The translations under genes were made by a program, and so were the position numbers. A model generated the notes under the pieces. It saw nothing but the letters and a program-made list of their open reading frames with translations. It ran no database searches and was not told where the DNA came from. A stretch of 56,883 bases of DNA from Nostoc sp. UCD121 (GTDB taxonomy: Bacteria; Cyanobacteriota; Cyanobacteriia; Cyanobacteriales; Nostocaceae): the NCBI RefSeq assembly GCF_014222285.1, contig NZ_JACKZS010000026.1, positions 1-56,883 of the forward strand, given 5' to 3'. Shown here one piece after another: positions 47,001 to 54,491 of the stretch. Position 1 is the stretch's first letter. Every line of letters begins with the position of its first letter.

Positions 47001-49068
47001 CACAGCTGCTAGCGAAGCTCTATTTGCGTCTAATAAAGAGTTTGATGCTTTATTAGAAAGTTTGCGGGCTTGGAGAGAACTAAAACACGCAGACGGAGTG
47101 CAACCAGATACGCGAATGCGGGTGATAACAGCCCTGCAACAGGCGGTTTATGGGGTGACAGAAGTCAACCGCCTGGAAGGGCACACTGATATTGTCTGGG
47201 GAGTAACTTTCAGCCCAGATGGTCAAACTTTAGCATCAGGTAGCCGAGATCAGACTGTGAAAATTTGGCATCCTGATGGTACTTTACTCCAAACCCTCAA
47301 AGGTCACACTGATGCTGTTACCTGTGTAAGCTTCAGCCCAGATGGTCAAACCCTAGCGTCCGCCAGCCTCGATAAAACAGTACAAATCTGGAGTAAAAAC
47401 CCGGTTACAGGTGATTTTGATCCCAAGCCATATAAAACCCTGAAAGGACATAAAGATTGGGTTTATAGCGTTAATTTCAGTCCTGATGGCGAGTTGTTAG
47501 CTACTGCCAGTAAGGATACAACCATAAGAATTTGGCGCAAAGACGGTACATTAGTAAAAATCCTGAGAGGACATCAAGGGTGGGTTAACTGGGTAAACTT
47601 TAGTCCCGATGGTCAATTAATCGCTTCGTCCAGCGATGACAAGACAGTGAAAATCTGGCGACGGGATGGTAGCCTGGTTACAACTTTGCAGGGACATCAG
47701 CAGGGTGTAACTATAGCTGTCTTCAGCCCCGACGGTAAATTTTTAGCTTCAGCAGGTCGAGACAAGACAGTAAAACTTTGGCAGAGGGAGATTAACGATA
47801 CTAAAGACGGTTTTGACTTTCGTCTTTACAAAAATTTACGACAACATAGCAGTACAGTATGGAGTTTGAGCTTTAGTTCTGATAGTAAAAAGTTAGCTTC
47901 CGCAGGTGAAGACAATACCATAAACCTCTGGAGTATAACTGGTACTTTACTCAAAACCTTCAAAGGACACAGTGATGCTGTTGTTACTATCGCTTTCAGT
48001 CCGAATAACAAATTGCTGGCTTCAGGAAGTTTCGACAAAAGTGTGAAACTATGGAATTTAAATGCCCCCACACCCTCTACTCTTCAAGGGCATCAAGATC
48101 GAGTTTTAAGCGTTACTTGGAGCCCTAACGGTCAGATGCTAGCTTCTGGTAGCAGCGATCGCACTGTAAAACTCTGGAAGAAATACACTAGTAATGGCGA
48201 GGTCAAAACTCGACTTTACAAAACTTTAGTGGGGCACACAAGTAAAGTTCCTAGTGTCAGTTTTGACCCCAAGGGTAAAATGCTGGCTTCAGGAAGTTAT
48301 GACAAAACCGTGAAACTTTGGCGGCTTGACGGTACTTTAATCATGACTCTTCACGGACATAGCGATAGTGTGATGAGCGTGAATTTCAGCCCCGATGGTC
48401 AGTTTTTGGCATCAGCTAGCAAAGATAAAACCGTGAAACTTTGGAATCGTCAAGGTAAGTTACTCAAAACCTTGGTGGGGCATCAAGGGTGGGTAAATAG
48501 CGTAAATTTCAGCCCTGATAGTCAGATTTTAGCCTCTGCCAGTGATGACCAAACTGTAAAACTGTGGAACCGTGAAGGCAAATTGCTCAAAACTTTTTCG
48601 CCCCATGACAGTTGGGTGTTAGGTGTCAGCTTTAGTCCCACTGATGAGTTGCTGGCTTCTGCCAGTTGGGATAACACAGTAAAACTGTGGCGACGGGATG
48701 GTACGTTGTTAAAAACCTTATTAAAAGGGTATAGCGATAGCGTCAACGCTGTAACTTTCAGCCCCAATGGTGAATTGCTTGCCGCCGCCAGTTGGGATAG
48801 TACAGTAAAACTTTGGAGTCATGAAGGCAAATTAATTAAAAGTCTGAATGGGCATCGTGCCCCAGTGTTAAGTGTCAGTTTTAGCCCAGATGGTCAAACA
48901 CTAGCATCAGCTAGTGATGACAACACGATAATTCTGTGGAATTTAAATCTTGACGATCTGCTTGTTCGTGGTTGCGACTGGGTGGGTGATTATCTCAAGC
49001 ACAACCGTAATCTTGAGGAGCGCGATCGCTTTCTTTGTAATGGCATATCCACTAAAAACTCTTTTTAA
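44023..49068 (+). CDS. nSTAND NTPase with degenerate N-terminal NTPase-like domain, TPR region, membrane helix and 14 WD40 repeats
   Basis: 1681 residues. Residues 1 to about 190 look like a degenerate NTPase domain lacking a P-loop (FALILVRCNYGQL; FPVVLWLQDEVASLLSRLAP; DFKSW), a type seen before TPR regions in other bacterial proteins. Residues about 235-515 are helical TPR-like. The nSTAND1 NTPase has Walker A GPSGVGKSSILKAGLVPAL at 567-585, Walker B IIILDQFEELFF at about 650-660 and a helical tail to about 905. One membrane helix (947-965, GAMLAIMGGTIAALWW) and a linker ending ALQQAVYGVTEVNRLEGH lead to 14 WD40 blades (1050-1645), two propellers' worth, and a cap RGCDWVGDYLKHN with LCN. 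Linker, blades and cap match the protein at 21150-24779. STAND proteins act as triggered oligomerising switches; the trigger here is unknown. Confidence 0.9.
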   Translation: MITDKQLHVSTKENQYTLQRLIRAIALSEGQFALILVRCNYGQLREQMLGNIRFITKDTNIREIVLNSSTTSLHNTIVTELSLDNPAVLTDSLPSAVMVFGIESAIDLENLLTGINQARDIYAATFPFPVVLWLQDEVASLLSRLAPDFKSWAATTIKFEMAKADLIALIHQEAESLFAKVLEAGAETFLSNASLDLDPKSQHRHEIESARNDLLRLYGVQLTPGLEASLEFVLGRDKYANDQLNGALGNYQTSLALWQQETKRVAELESNSALPLSFPHPPSLLLKQAIVLFHLGLCYHRMADLHHNSNTRYCEHALLWFKQCLDVLEEVQREDLVAKFILPACEMLQRLQTWDDLKKLAQKSLLLNKTYGTPAQIAQNYGFLANVAISESNWVLAHELANAALSISEEATEVSLRDALQTRRQESWYLLLLARTQRNLGESEEAINNLEWARVVCELQHQPSLYLEILEELRSLYFFERHNYTEAFKLKQEKIQIEHQYGFRAFIGASQLQPQRSRINPALEPQKIPFIPEGVAQEISASGRQQDVNRLIERISRADYKLTVIYGPSGVGKSSILKAGLVPALTGKVIGERIPIPIVLSVYTDWLTVLISSLNQALAYTGISVNPDSTFNILLEKIRLATERNYTIIIILDQFEELFFISNPPTQRIEFYQFFSECLNISFVKIILSLREDYLHHLLEFERLSQKNSIGLYDLGIINKNILDKDIRYYLGKFSSQDAKAIIHSLTQRSHYELSDELINRLVQDLTGELDEVHPIELQIVGAQLQIENITTLGQYKLCGGSAKLVERWLGEVIKDCGPENEELSWKLLFELTDEKGTRPLKSKADLAAALVNNHDIETISSFNTVGELILEILVGSGLVLRVREELGDRYQLVHDYLVEPIRQKNNYGMLAEFEKIKLEKIKAEVAQQLSQKQLNLVLQRRLREARFVGAMLAIMGGTIAALWWQADLQKTAAIHQTLRAERSETNLRISGITAASEALFASNKEFDALLESLRAWRELKHADGVQPDTRMRVITALQQAVYGVTEVNRLEGHTDIVWGVTFSPDGQTLASGSRDQTVKIWHPDGTLLQTLKGHTDAVTCVSFSPDGQTLASASLDKTVQIWSKNPVTGDFDPKPYKTLKGHKDWVYSVNFSPDGELLATASKDTTIRIWRKDGTLVKILRGHQGWVNWVNFSPDGQLIASSSDDKTVKIWRRDGSLVTTLQGHQQGVTIAVFSPDGKFLASAGRDKTVKLWQREINDTKDGFDFRLYKNLRQHSSTVWSLSFSSDSKKLASAGEDNTINLWSITGTLLKTFKGHSDAVVTIAFSPNNKLLASGSFDKSVKLWNLNAPTPSTLQGHQDRVLSVTWSPNGQMLASGSSDRTVKLWKKYTSNGEVKTRLYKTLVGHTSKVPSVSFDPKGKMLASGSYDKTVKLWRLDGTLIMTLHGHSDSVMSVNFSPDGQFLASASKDKTVKLWNRQGKLLKTLVGHQGWVNSVNFSPDSQILASASDDQTVKLWNREGKLLKTFSPHDSWVLGVSFSPTDELLASASWDNTVKLWRRDGTLLKTLLKGYSDSVNAVTFSPNGELLAAASWDSTVKLWSHEGKLIKSLNGHRAPVLSVSFSPDGQTLASASDDNTIILWNLNLDDLLVRGCDWVGDYLKHNRNLEERDRFLCNGISTKNSF

Positions 49069-49085
49069 TTATGAATTAAGTTGAA

Positions 49086-49127
49086 GCCTCAATGAGCAAC
49101 CGCTCTTGGTTTAGCGGTTGATGAGGC
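49086..49127. terminator. Two-part hairpin between convergent genes
   Basis: GCCTCA (49086-49091) pairs with TGAGGC (49122-49127), and inside it AACCGCT with AGCGGTT. No U-tract follows on either strand, so bidirectional termination is only a guess. It lies about 20 bp after the giant gene. Confidence 0.35.
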
Positions 49128-49168
49128 GATCAAAGTTGTTAATTCAGAGCTAGAAAATAATTTTCGAG

Positions 49169-49519
49169 CTAATCAGCAAAGGAGCGATCGCTCTCTAAAA
49201 CTTCACGGCTATTTTCTGGGGAAGCCTCTTGTGGCAAATTCGCTAGAAAAGCTTGTAGTCTCATACGCTCGATATAAGGCCAGCCTCCCTCAGACTCAAT
49301 ATCTTTTAGGAGTGAGTAAAGTTGCCGACGGTTAACAGGCAGACTCTCTTGAAAAACCCCATCTCGGATCTCTCTGTGTAACTGTTCCAATTGCCTAAGC
49401 AAAGCCAAAAGAGCTACAGTCTCACCTTCACAACCCTGCACGGCATCATACACCACAGTTGCGATCGCTTGCAGTTTACAGGACAACTCCCCTGATTCCA
49501 GATTTTTGTTATGGTTCAT
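49169..49519 (-). CDS. Conserved hypothetical protein
   Basis: 116 residues from ATG 49519; a TTG 11 codons earlier (49552) is an alternative. Not recognised as a named family. Mostly helical (LQAIATVVYDAVQGCEGETV, LLALLRQLEQLHREIRDGVF) with a segment RQLYSLLKDIESEGGWPYIE that resembles winged-helix packing. No membrane helix. Convergent with the WD40 gene and divergent from psbO. Confidence 0.6.
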   Translation of the reverse strand: MNHNKNLESGELSCKLQAIATVVYDAVQGCEGETVALLALLRQLEQLHREIRDGVFQESLPVNRRQLYSLLKDIESEGGWPYIERMRLQAFLANLPQEASPENSREVLESDRSFAD

Positions 49520-49909
49520 GCCAACTTTTCCGTATAAATGAGGCCAACTCAAATTTACCGGAGATTTTTAATTTTCCCTAGTTTGCCAGTACTTACTCTA
49601 GACATTGAGCCAAGAAAATGAAGCTAATGTAAGCTTTTAGATGGTTTTTTGCTAGAGTCGACGCCTTTGCTCTTCCCTGCACTTACCTAAGTAAGGGTTG
49701 AATATAACTAGATTTGTATCTTTATTAAAAGCAATTGCGATCGCTCCCAAAAGAGCGTAGTAACCTTTAGCATAGCCTCCACATCAGCTAGATGCGATGG
49801 GGACGAGACTTTGTTAATTAAGAGTACTTTGATTTTGAGTTAAAAAAAATCGTATGATCTGGCTAATTTACCCATCAAACAATGGGCTGTATGTAGTAGC
49901 GTCACATAC

Positions 49910-50050
49910 ATGATACAAAAAGACTTGGGCGACGCTGCTTTTGCAATTGGCAAAAGCAAAGTGCAAAGCAGACAACTCTCTTCGCACTCTTTGAGGCAAG
50001 CACTTATGCTGCTTTGTGTAGCGCTTACTCATCTACCCGCCCAACTCTAA
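49910..50050 (+). CDS. Possible 46-residue peptide or small RNA body ahead of a terminator
   Basis: An ATG frame reads MIQKDLGDAAFAIGKSKVQS and ends with a hydrophobic helix (ALMLLCVALTHL), stopping 10 bp before a rho-independent terminator. No ribosome site is seen, and the DNA folds strongly, so a non-coding RNA is equally likely. Confidence 0.25.
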   Translation: MIQKDLGDAAFAIGKSKVQSRQLSSHSLRQALMLLCVALTHLPAQL

Positions 50051-50059
50051 CAAATGCCA

Positions 50060-50084
50060 CCAACAGTAAAACTGCTGGTTTTTT
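50060..50084 (+). terminator. Rho-independent terminator upstream of psbO
   Basis: CCAACAGT (50060-50067) pairs with ACTGCTGG (50071-50078) with one mismatch and an AAA loop, followed by TTTTTTG. No annotated plus-strand gene ends shortly before it. Confidence 0.7.
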
Positions 50085-50349
50085 GCTCCTTAGTTACACA
50101 CATCCAAAAAGGATACAGTGTGCGACTTATTCTGGGGTTTACTCCCCAAGCTCAAGAGAACGACACGTTTAACTACGTTTAGCAGAGAAAAGTTTGACTG
50201 GCGACTTCCAGCCTATACGCCCTGACATTTGTTTCAATTCTGGTAATCAGAGCAACGCAGTGTCAGTTCGAAGATGGCTTTTCGTCATAAATCAAAGCTT
50301 CGATGCAGTTTTACAACTTAGATATTAATTTTTGAGATTGAGGTTGACC

Positions 50350-51183
50350 ATGAGGTATCGCGCTTTAATTGTTGCATTCTTGGCTTTGTGCCTGGGACTA
50401 ATAACTGCTTGTAGTGATGCTCCTGCTACTAGTAGTAGAGATGTACTTACTTACGACCAAATTCGTGGCACTGGCTTGGCAAACAAATGCCCCCAACTAG
50501 CCGAAACAAGCCGTGGTTCCATTCCCATTGATTCTAGCCAGTCTTATGCCATCAAAGAACTTTGCTTAGAACCAACTAGCTTTTTCATCAAAGAAGAACC
50601 TGCTAATAAACGCCAAGAAGCAGAATTTGTTGCTGGTAAATTGTTAACTAGATACACTTCCACTATTGACCAGGTACAAGGCAACCTAAAAATCAACTCA
50701 GATAATAGCTTGACCTTTGAAGAAACTGATGGTCTTGACTTCCAAGCCATCACCGTACAACTTCCTGGCGGTGAGCGAGTACCTTTCCTCTTCACCATCA
50801 AAAACTTGGTTGCTCAAACCCAACCCAGTTTGAGCAGTATTAACACCTCTACGGACTTTGAAGGCACTTTCAAAGTTCCTTCCTACCGTGGTGCTGCCTT
50901 CCTAGATCCCAAAGGCCGTGGTGTCGTCAGTGGCTACGATAATGCCGTAGCTCTCCCCGCCCAAGCGGATGATGAAGAACTTACCCGCACTAACGTCAAG
51001 CGTGCTGAAAATCTTAACGGTAAGATTTCTCTGCAAATCGCTAAAGTAGATAGTTCTAGTGGTGAAATTGCTGGTACTTTCGAGAGCGAACAGCCATCTG
51101 ATACAGACTTAGGTGCTGGCGAACCGAAAGAAGTCAAGATTCGCGGTCTATTTTTTGCACGGGTTGAATCGACTCGTAGCTAA
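50350..51183 (+). CDS. psbO: Photosystem II manganese-stabilising protein PsbO
   Basis: 277 residues from ATG 50350 with GAGGTTGACC directly upstream; a TTG six codons earlier is rejected. Extrinsic 33-kDa protein that shields the Mn4Ca cluster on the lumen side. A signal peptide (LIVAFLALCLGLITAC) with a lipobox-like ITAC is followed by the conserved LTYDQIRGTGLANKCPQL, where Cys is one half of the disulphide closed by KELCLEPTSFFIKEEP, then YRGAAFLDPKGRG and the C-terminal EVKIRGLFFARVE. Transcribed toward sigF; a large foldback after the stop probably ends the message. Confidence 0.97.
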   Translation: MRYRALIVAFLALCLGLITACSDAPATSSRDVLTYDQIRGTGLANKCPQLAETSRGSIPIDSSQSYAIKELCLEPTSFFIKEEPANKRQEAEFVAGKLLTRYTSTIDQVQGNLKINSDNSLTFEETDGLDFQAITVQLPGGERVPFLFTIKNLVAQTQPSLSSINTSTDFEGTFKVPSYRGAAFLDPKGRGVVSGYDNAVALPAQADDEELTRTNVKRAENLNGKISLQIAKVDSSSGEIAGTFESEQPSDTDLGAGEPKEVKIRGLFFARVESTRS

Positions 51184-51274
51184 TCTAGAGTTAGATAACT
51201 AACCTGGCATTCAGAACTACAATTCTGTAAATATCAGGTTTGTTCGCAAAAACTAACTTCTTTGCCCACATTTT

Positions 51275-51389
51275 CAGGGCTGTTTCATTCCTATAAAAGC
51301 CTTACAGAGACGAAAAGAGACAAGAGAAGAATTTATACTTCCCTTGTCCCCAGTTTTTCAAGAGGCTTTGAAAGAATGAAACAGCCCTG
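51275..51389. repeat. 115-bp foldback with 16-bp perfect arms, possible psbO terminator
   Basis: CAGGGCTGTTTCATTC (51275-51290) and GAATGAAACAGCCCTG (51374-51389) are exact inverted copies. Pairing continues inward through AAAAGCCT/AGGCTTT and GACAAGAGAAG/CTTCCCTTGTC. CCTTTTTTC follows the right arm, so on the plus strand it can act as a very strong terminator about 90 bp after psbO; it may also be a MITE remnant. Confidence 0.7.
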
Positions 51390-51399
51390 CCTTTTTTCA

Positions 51400-51992
51400 G
51401 GGTAGTACATAGGTTTCTCACAAAGCGGGGAAAGTATAAAGCCTAATATGCTTGGGTTAGTGATATTTTGCCCTGCAATATCTCTTCAGTACAACAAAGT
51501 GCGAGATTGCTCTTTGTTGTGTTTACTTGCGTAAATATACATACTATTTTTCAAATATTATTAGTTAATTTTAATTGTTAGATGAATTTCGGTTTAATTG
51601 ACAGGTAATTTTACTGTAAATCAAACTTTTACTATCTAATAAAATTCCGACTATTGTTGTTTTGTTTTGGGAAATTAGCTTCACCATTAATTAATTAAAG
51701 TTACGTAAAATCTCGGTTTGATATTTAGTGATTAATTTTATATTTTATTTCTATGTAGTTCTAAAAATAGCTACAGATTATCCCAAAGATAAATAACAAA
51801 CTAAATACCAACTTCACCCATTTAAATTTTGCGCGGTTGTCAAACAATTCTATTGGAATTTTGCTGAAAAAAAGTTGTTAATCCCATAGTAATTGCTATT
51901 ACATATAGCGCGATATTCTGTTTAATATCGCACAATCGCAACTATTTAAAAGTGAGTAATTGATTGTTAATTTACTCAATAAACACGGTGCT
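51400..51992. other. A/T-rich gap upstream of sigF
   Basis: About 590 bp without a credible gene. It should hold the sigF promoter and leader. A TTG-started extension of the sigF frame (51960) is not supported by a ribosome site. Confidence 0.4.
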
Positions 51993-52769
51993 ATGCCTAC
52001 CACAGTCACCAATGAACTAAAACATGAAATTTGGCAGTTGTTGCGAGAATATCAGCAATCTCGGTCAGAAAATGTTCGCAATCAACTCGTAAAACTCAAT
52101 TTTGGACTTGTAAGAAAAGAAGCTCACTACTGGACAAATCAATGTCATGAAACCTACGATGATTTGCTCCAGGTTGGATGTTTGGGTTTAATCAGAGCGA
52201 TTGAAAAATTTGAACTTTCCAAGGGACATGCCTTTAGTTCCTATGCGCTTCCTTATATTCGGGGTGAAATTCAACACTATCTCCGAGATAAAGGTGTTAC
52301 TGTGCGAATTCCTCGGAAGTGGTTAGCACTCCAACAGCAAGCAATAGGAGTGTCACGTTCTTGGCGTGAAAAGCATAATCGCCAACCAACAGATACCGAA
52401 TTAGCAACAGCGCTAGAAATTTCTCCAAATGAATGGCAAGAAATTAAGTTAGCGTGGATAAATCGCGCTCCCTTGAGTCTTGATGTGCCAATCCAAGATG
52501 GAGAAGAAGGTTCTACTTGTTTAGGAGAATTGGTTCCCGATCCTCACTATCGCAGCTTTCAATTGGCACAAGAAGACCAACTTCGCTTGCAACAAGCATT
52601 GGTTCAACTCGAACAACGCACCCGTGATGTCTTGGAATGCGTGTTTTTACAAGATTTGACACAAAAACAAGTTGCAGAACATCTCGGGATAAGTGTCGTG
52701 ACAGTTTCCCGTAGAGTCAAGAAAGGTCTGGATTTGATGAAACAGCTTATGGGTGTAGCAGACGATTAA
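51993..52769 (+). CDS. sigF: RNA polymerase sigma factor SigF (group 3)
   Basis: 258 residues from ATG 51993 (MPTTVTNELKHEIWQLLREY). Region 2 is clear: LVRKEAHYWTNQ, DDLLQVGCLGLIRAIEKF and HAFSSYALPYIRGEIQHYLR (core binding and -10 recognition). Region 3 follows at IPRKWLALQQQAIGVSRSWR, and region 4 ends in the helix-turn-helix LTQKQVAEHLGISVVTVSRR. Matches the cyanobacterial SigF type, linked in Synechocystis to type IV pili and motility and studied in Anabaena. It stands after psbO, an order I recall from Anabaena. No anti-sigma gene is adjacent. Confidence 0.93.
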   Translation: MPTTVTNELKHEIWQLLREYQQSRSENVRNQLVKLNFGLVRKEAHYWTNQCHETYDDLLQVGCLGLIRAIEKFELSKGHAFSSYALPYIRGEIQHYLRDKGVTVRIPRKWLALQQQAIGVSRSWREKHNRQPTDTELATALEISPNEWQEIKLAWINRAPLSLDVPIQDGEEGSTCLGELVPDPHYRSFQLAQEDQLRLQQALVQLEQRTRDVLECVFLQDLTQKQVAEHLGISVVTVSRRVKKGLDLMKQLMGVADD

Positions 52770-52934
52770 CTGCAAATAAACTAAACCCGCAGTTATGCTG
52801 GGATGTTAGTGTTAAAAATAACCCTTGAAATGTAAAAAATTAGGTTATAAAGGTAACATACTTTGCCTTTGATACAAATTTTAGGCATGTATATTTCCAT
52901 TTTTCAATTTTCCAATGGCTTTTGAGAACAGCTC

Positions 52935-53792
52935 ATGGGCAGAAATTCAAAAATTACAATTGCAGCTATTTTAGCCTTAGCGATCGCTGGATGTGCTTCT
53001 GAAGATACACAACAAGCCGTTAATCCTGCGCCGATTCCTAAAATAGTAGCAAAGTCTCCACCAACGGCTCAATCCTTTAAGAATCCAGTGATACCTGCCA
53101 AACAGGTTTCACAAGTTACTCCTGCATCTGTTAACTTGATTCAATCCACTAATCCTACAGAGCGGGCACCGTTAATTCTAGTATCAAAAGAGCGGACTGA
53201 CCCGTTTGCCCAAATTTTTGGACAGGCGGTTTCGGGAATACCTAAAACATCCGGGACTGGAAAACCTGTTCCTATCTTGCCTAAGCTACCGACTGCATCT
53301 CTAGCAGGACGCAAACTTCCAACACCTCGCATAGCTTTAAATCAGAAGAAAAATAATATTGCTTCTGTACCAAAAAAAGTTAATTCTACTTTGACTTCAG
53401 TCTTACCTAAGGTTTTGCCTCAAGTTGTCCCCAACCCGACTTTAGTATCTGTATTGCCACCAGCAGCACAACCTGAGTTAGCAAGGGCAGTTATTGTGAC
53501 TGGTGTAGTTCTAATTAGTAAGGAACCGCAGGCAATTATCAAAGTACCAGATGAGCCAACGAGTCGCTATGTGCAAGCGGGACAGCGATTAGCAAATGGC
53601 GTACTGATTAAGCGGATTGAAATGAATGGAGGCTCTAACCCGATTGTAATTCTCGAACAATTTGGTATCGAAGTTGCCAAAATGGTAGGGGAAGGGCCTG
53701 TCAACTCAACACCATCAGCTACATCTGCTAATGGCAATCCTATTTCAGTGGCAACGCCCTCCTCGAATCCTCTTAATGTTGGAGCTTCATAG
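52935..53792 (+). CDS. Lipoprotein, cyanobacterial conserved hypothetical
   Basis: 285 residues. A lipoprotein signal (ITIAAILALAIAGCAS, lipobox AIAGC) is followed by a long Pro/Ala/Lys-rich disordered segment (about 25-190) and a small folded C-terminal domain, VVLISKEPQAIIKVPDEPTS to IVILEQFGIEVAKMVGE, which resembles PilP/secretion-type beta domains only loosely. The segment RTDPFAQIFG also recalls PilP-like proteins. It lies downstream of sigF and 2 bp before the next gene. With SigF known for pilus control, a pilus or envelope role is possible but unproven. Confidence 0.75.
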   Translation: MGRNSKITIAAILALAIAGCASEDTQQAVNPAPIPKIVAKSPPTAQSFKNPVIPAKQVSQVTPASVNLIQSTNPTERAPLILVSKERTDPFAQIFGQAVSGIPKTSGTGKPVPILPKLPTASLAGRKLPTPRIALNQKKNNIASVPKKVNSTLTSVLPKVLPQVVPNPTLVSVLPPAAQPELARAVIVTGVVLISKEPQAIIKVPDEPTSRYVQAGQRLANGVLIKRIEMNGGSNPIVILEQFGIEVAKMVGEGPVNSTPSATSANGNPISVATPSSNPLNVGAS

Positions 53793-53794
53793 AG

Positions 53795-54046
53795 ATGGAG
53801 ACTAAGGAAAAAATTGAATTCGCTGGTTGTCCTTTAGCTGTCTATAGAGAGATAGCAGCTCATTTACGTCAAGTTGAAGGGGTGGAAGTGGATTTAATTC
53901 CCCAATCATCCCAACAGTTTGATTATAATCAAAGTCAAATTGGTGGTTTGTCCATCTCGTGGACAGCGAATTCTGGTTCACAAAGTCGGCAACAAGTTAA
54001 GCAAATTTTGGCTTACTATCAAAATCGCTATATAAATCCTATTTGA
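53795..54046 (+). CDS. Small conserved hypothetical protein
   Basis: 83 residues; the start codon comes 2 bp after the lipoprotein stop, so the two are surely cotranslated. An alpha-beta pattern is visible (LAVYREIAAHLRQVEGVEVD, then GGLSISWTANSGSQSRQQVK, then ILAYYQNRY). No signal peptide, no cysteine pair. Family not recognised. A terminator follows at once. Confidence 0.7.
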   Translation: METKEKIEFAGCPLAVYREIAAHLRQVEGVEVDLIPQSSQQFDYNQSQIGGLSISWTANSGSQSRQQVKQILAYYQNRYINPI

Positions 54047-54068
54047 TTTGTGAAAATTCAAGCCTTAG

Positions 54069-54097
54069 ATTCCCGATTTCTCTAAGAAGTCGGGAAT
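54069..54097 (+). terminator. Terminator of the lipoprotein operon
   Basis: ATTCCCGA (54069-54076) pairs with TCGGGAAT (54090-54097), extended inward by TT/AA, followed by TTTGTTG. It lies 23 bp after the stop codon. Confidence 0.8.
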
Positions 54098-54148
54098 TTT
54101 GTTGTTCATAAATCAATATGGTTCAAAGCGTTACTTATATAAAATCTT

Positions 54149-54190
54149 GGGTTTTTGAGACGCGATAAATCGCCGTCTCTACAAGTGTTT
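54149..54190. repeat. Interspersed palindromic repeat, copy B
   Basis: Reverse-complement copy of 13008-13048 with one mismatch over 41 bp, centred on GCGATAAATCGC. The flanks differ, so the unit is about 41 bp long. Confidence 0.75.
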
Positions 54191-54293
54191 TGGTCTGATC
54201 TGAACTGTATTACTTCATAAATGACCGAGTAGGACTATGGTGTTTGACGACTTAATAAGTAGGTAGACATAATTAAATATAAAATAAACTCTT

Positions 54294-54359
54294 AGTTTGT
54301 AGTGAGCGATTTATCGCTCAGAGCAAGGATTATCAGGACTAAAGTCCTTACTACAAACT
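54294..54359. repeat. MITE-like element with 10-bp terminal inverted repeats
   Basis: AGTTTGTAGT (54294-54303) and ACTACAAACT (54350-54359) are exact inverted ends; two inner hairpins, GAGCGATTTATCGCTC and AGGACTAAAGTCCTT, lie between. No coding capacity. Confidence 0.75.
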
Positions 54360-54491
54360 TTAAATTTATTTATGCCTAGATACTTACCAATTATTTATTA
54401 AACTGCACAAAACCAAGCTTGGTGAAACTTGGGAATTTTGCCCCTTGTTTGGGAGCAACCTCAGAGAAAATCTGTATTAGTACTGAGGTAA

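Larger units (their letters stand above)
49553..50349. other. 800-bp gap upstream of psbO
   Basis: Contains a 46-codon ATG frame and a plus-strand terminator (separate entries), a TGCTTTTGC/GCAAAAGCA foldback near 49938-49959, and, after about 50090, the presumed psbO promoter and leader. Confidence 0.5.

Noticed and set aside
47826..48767. Minus-strand open frames across the second WD40 region
   Set aside because: Same artefact of repeated blades on the other strand.
50260..50300. T-loop-like GTTCGAAG as part of a tRNA
   Set aside because: No matching acceptor, anticodon or D-arm could be folded around it; no tRNA was found anywhere in the window.
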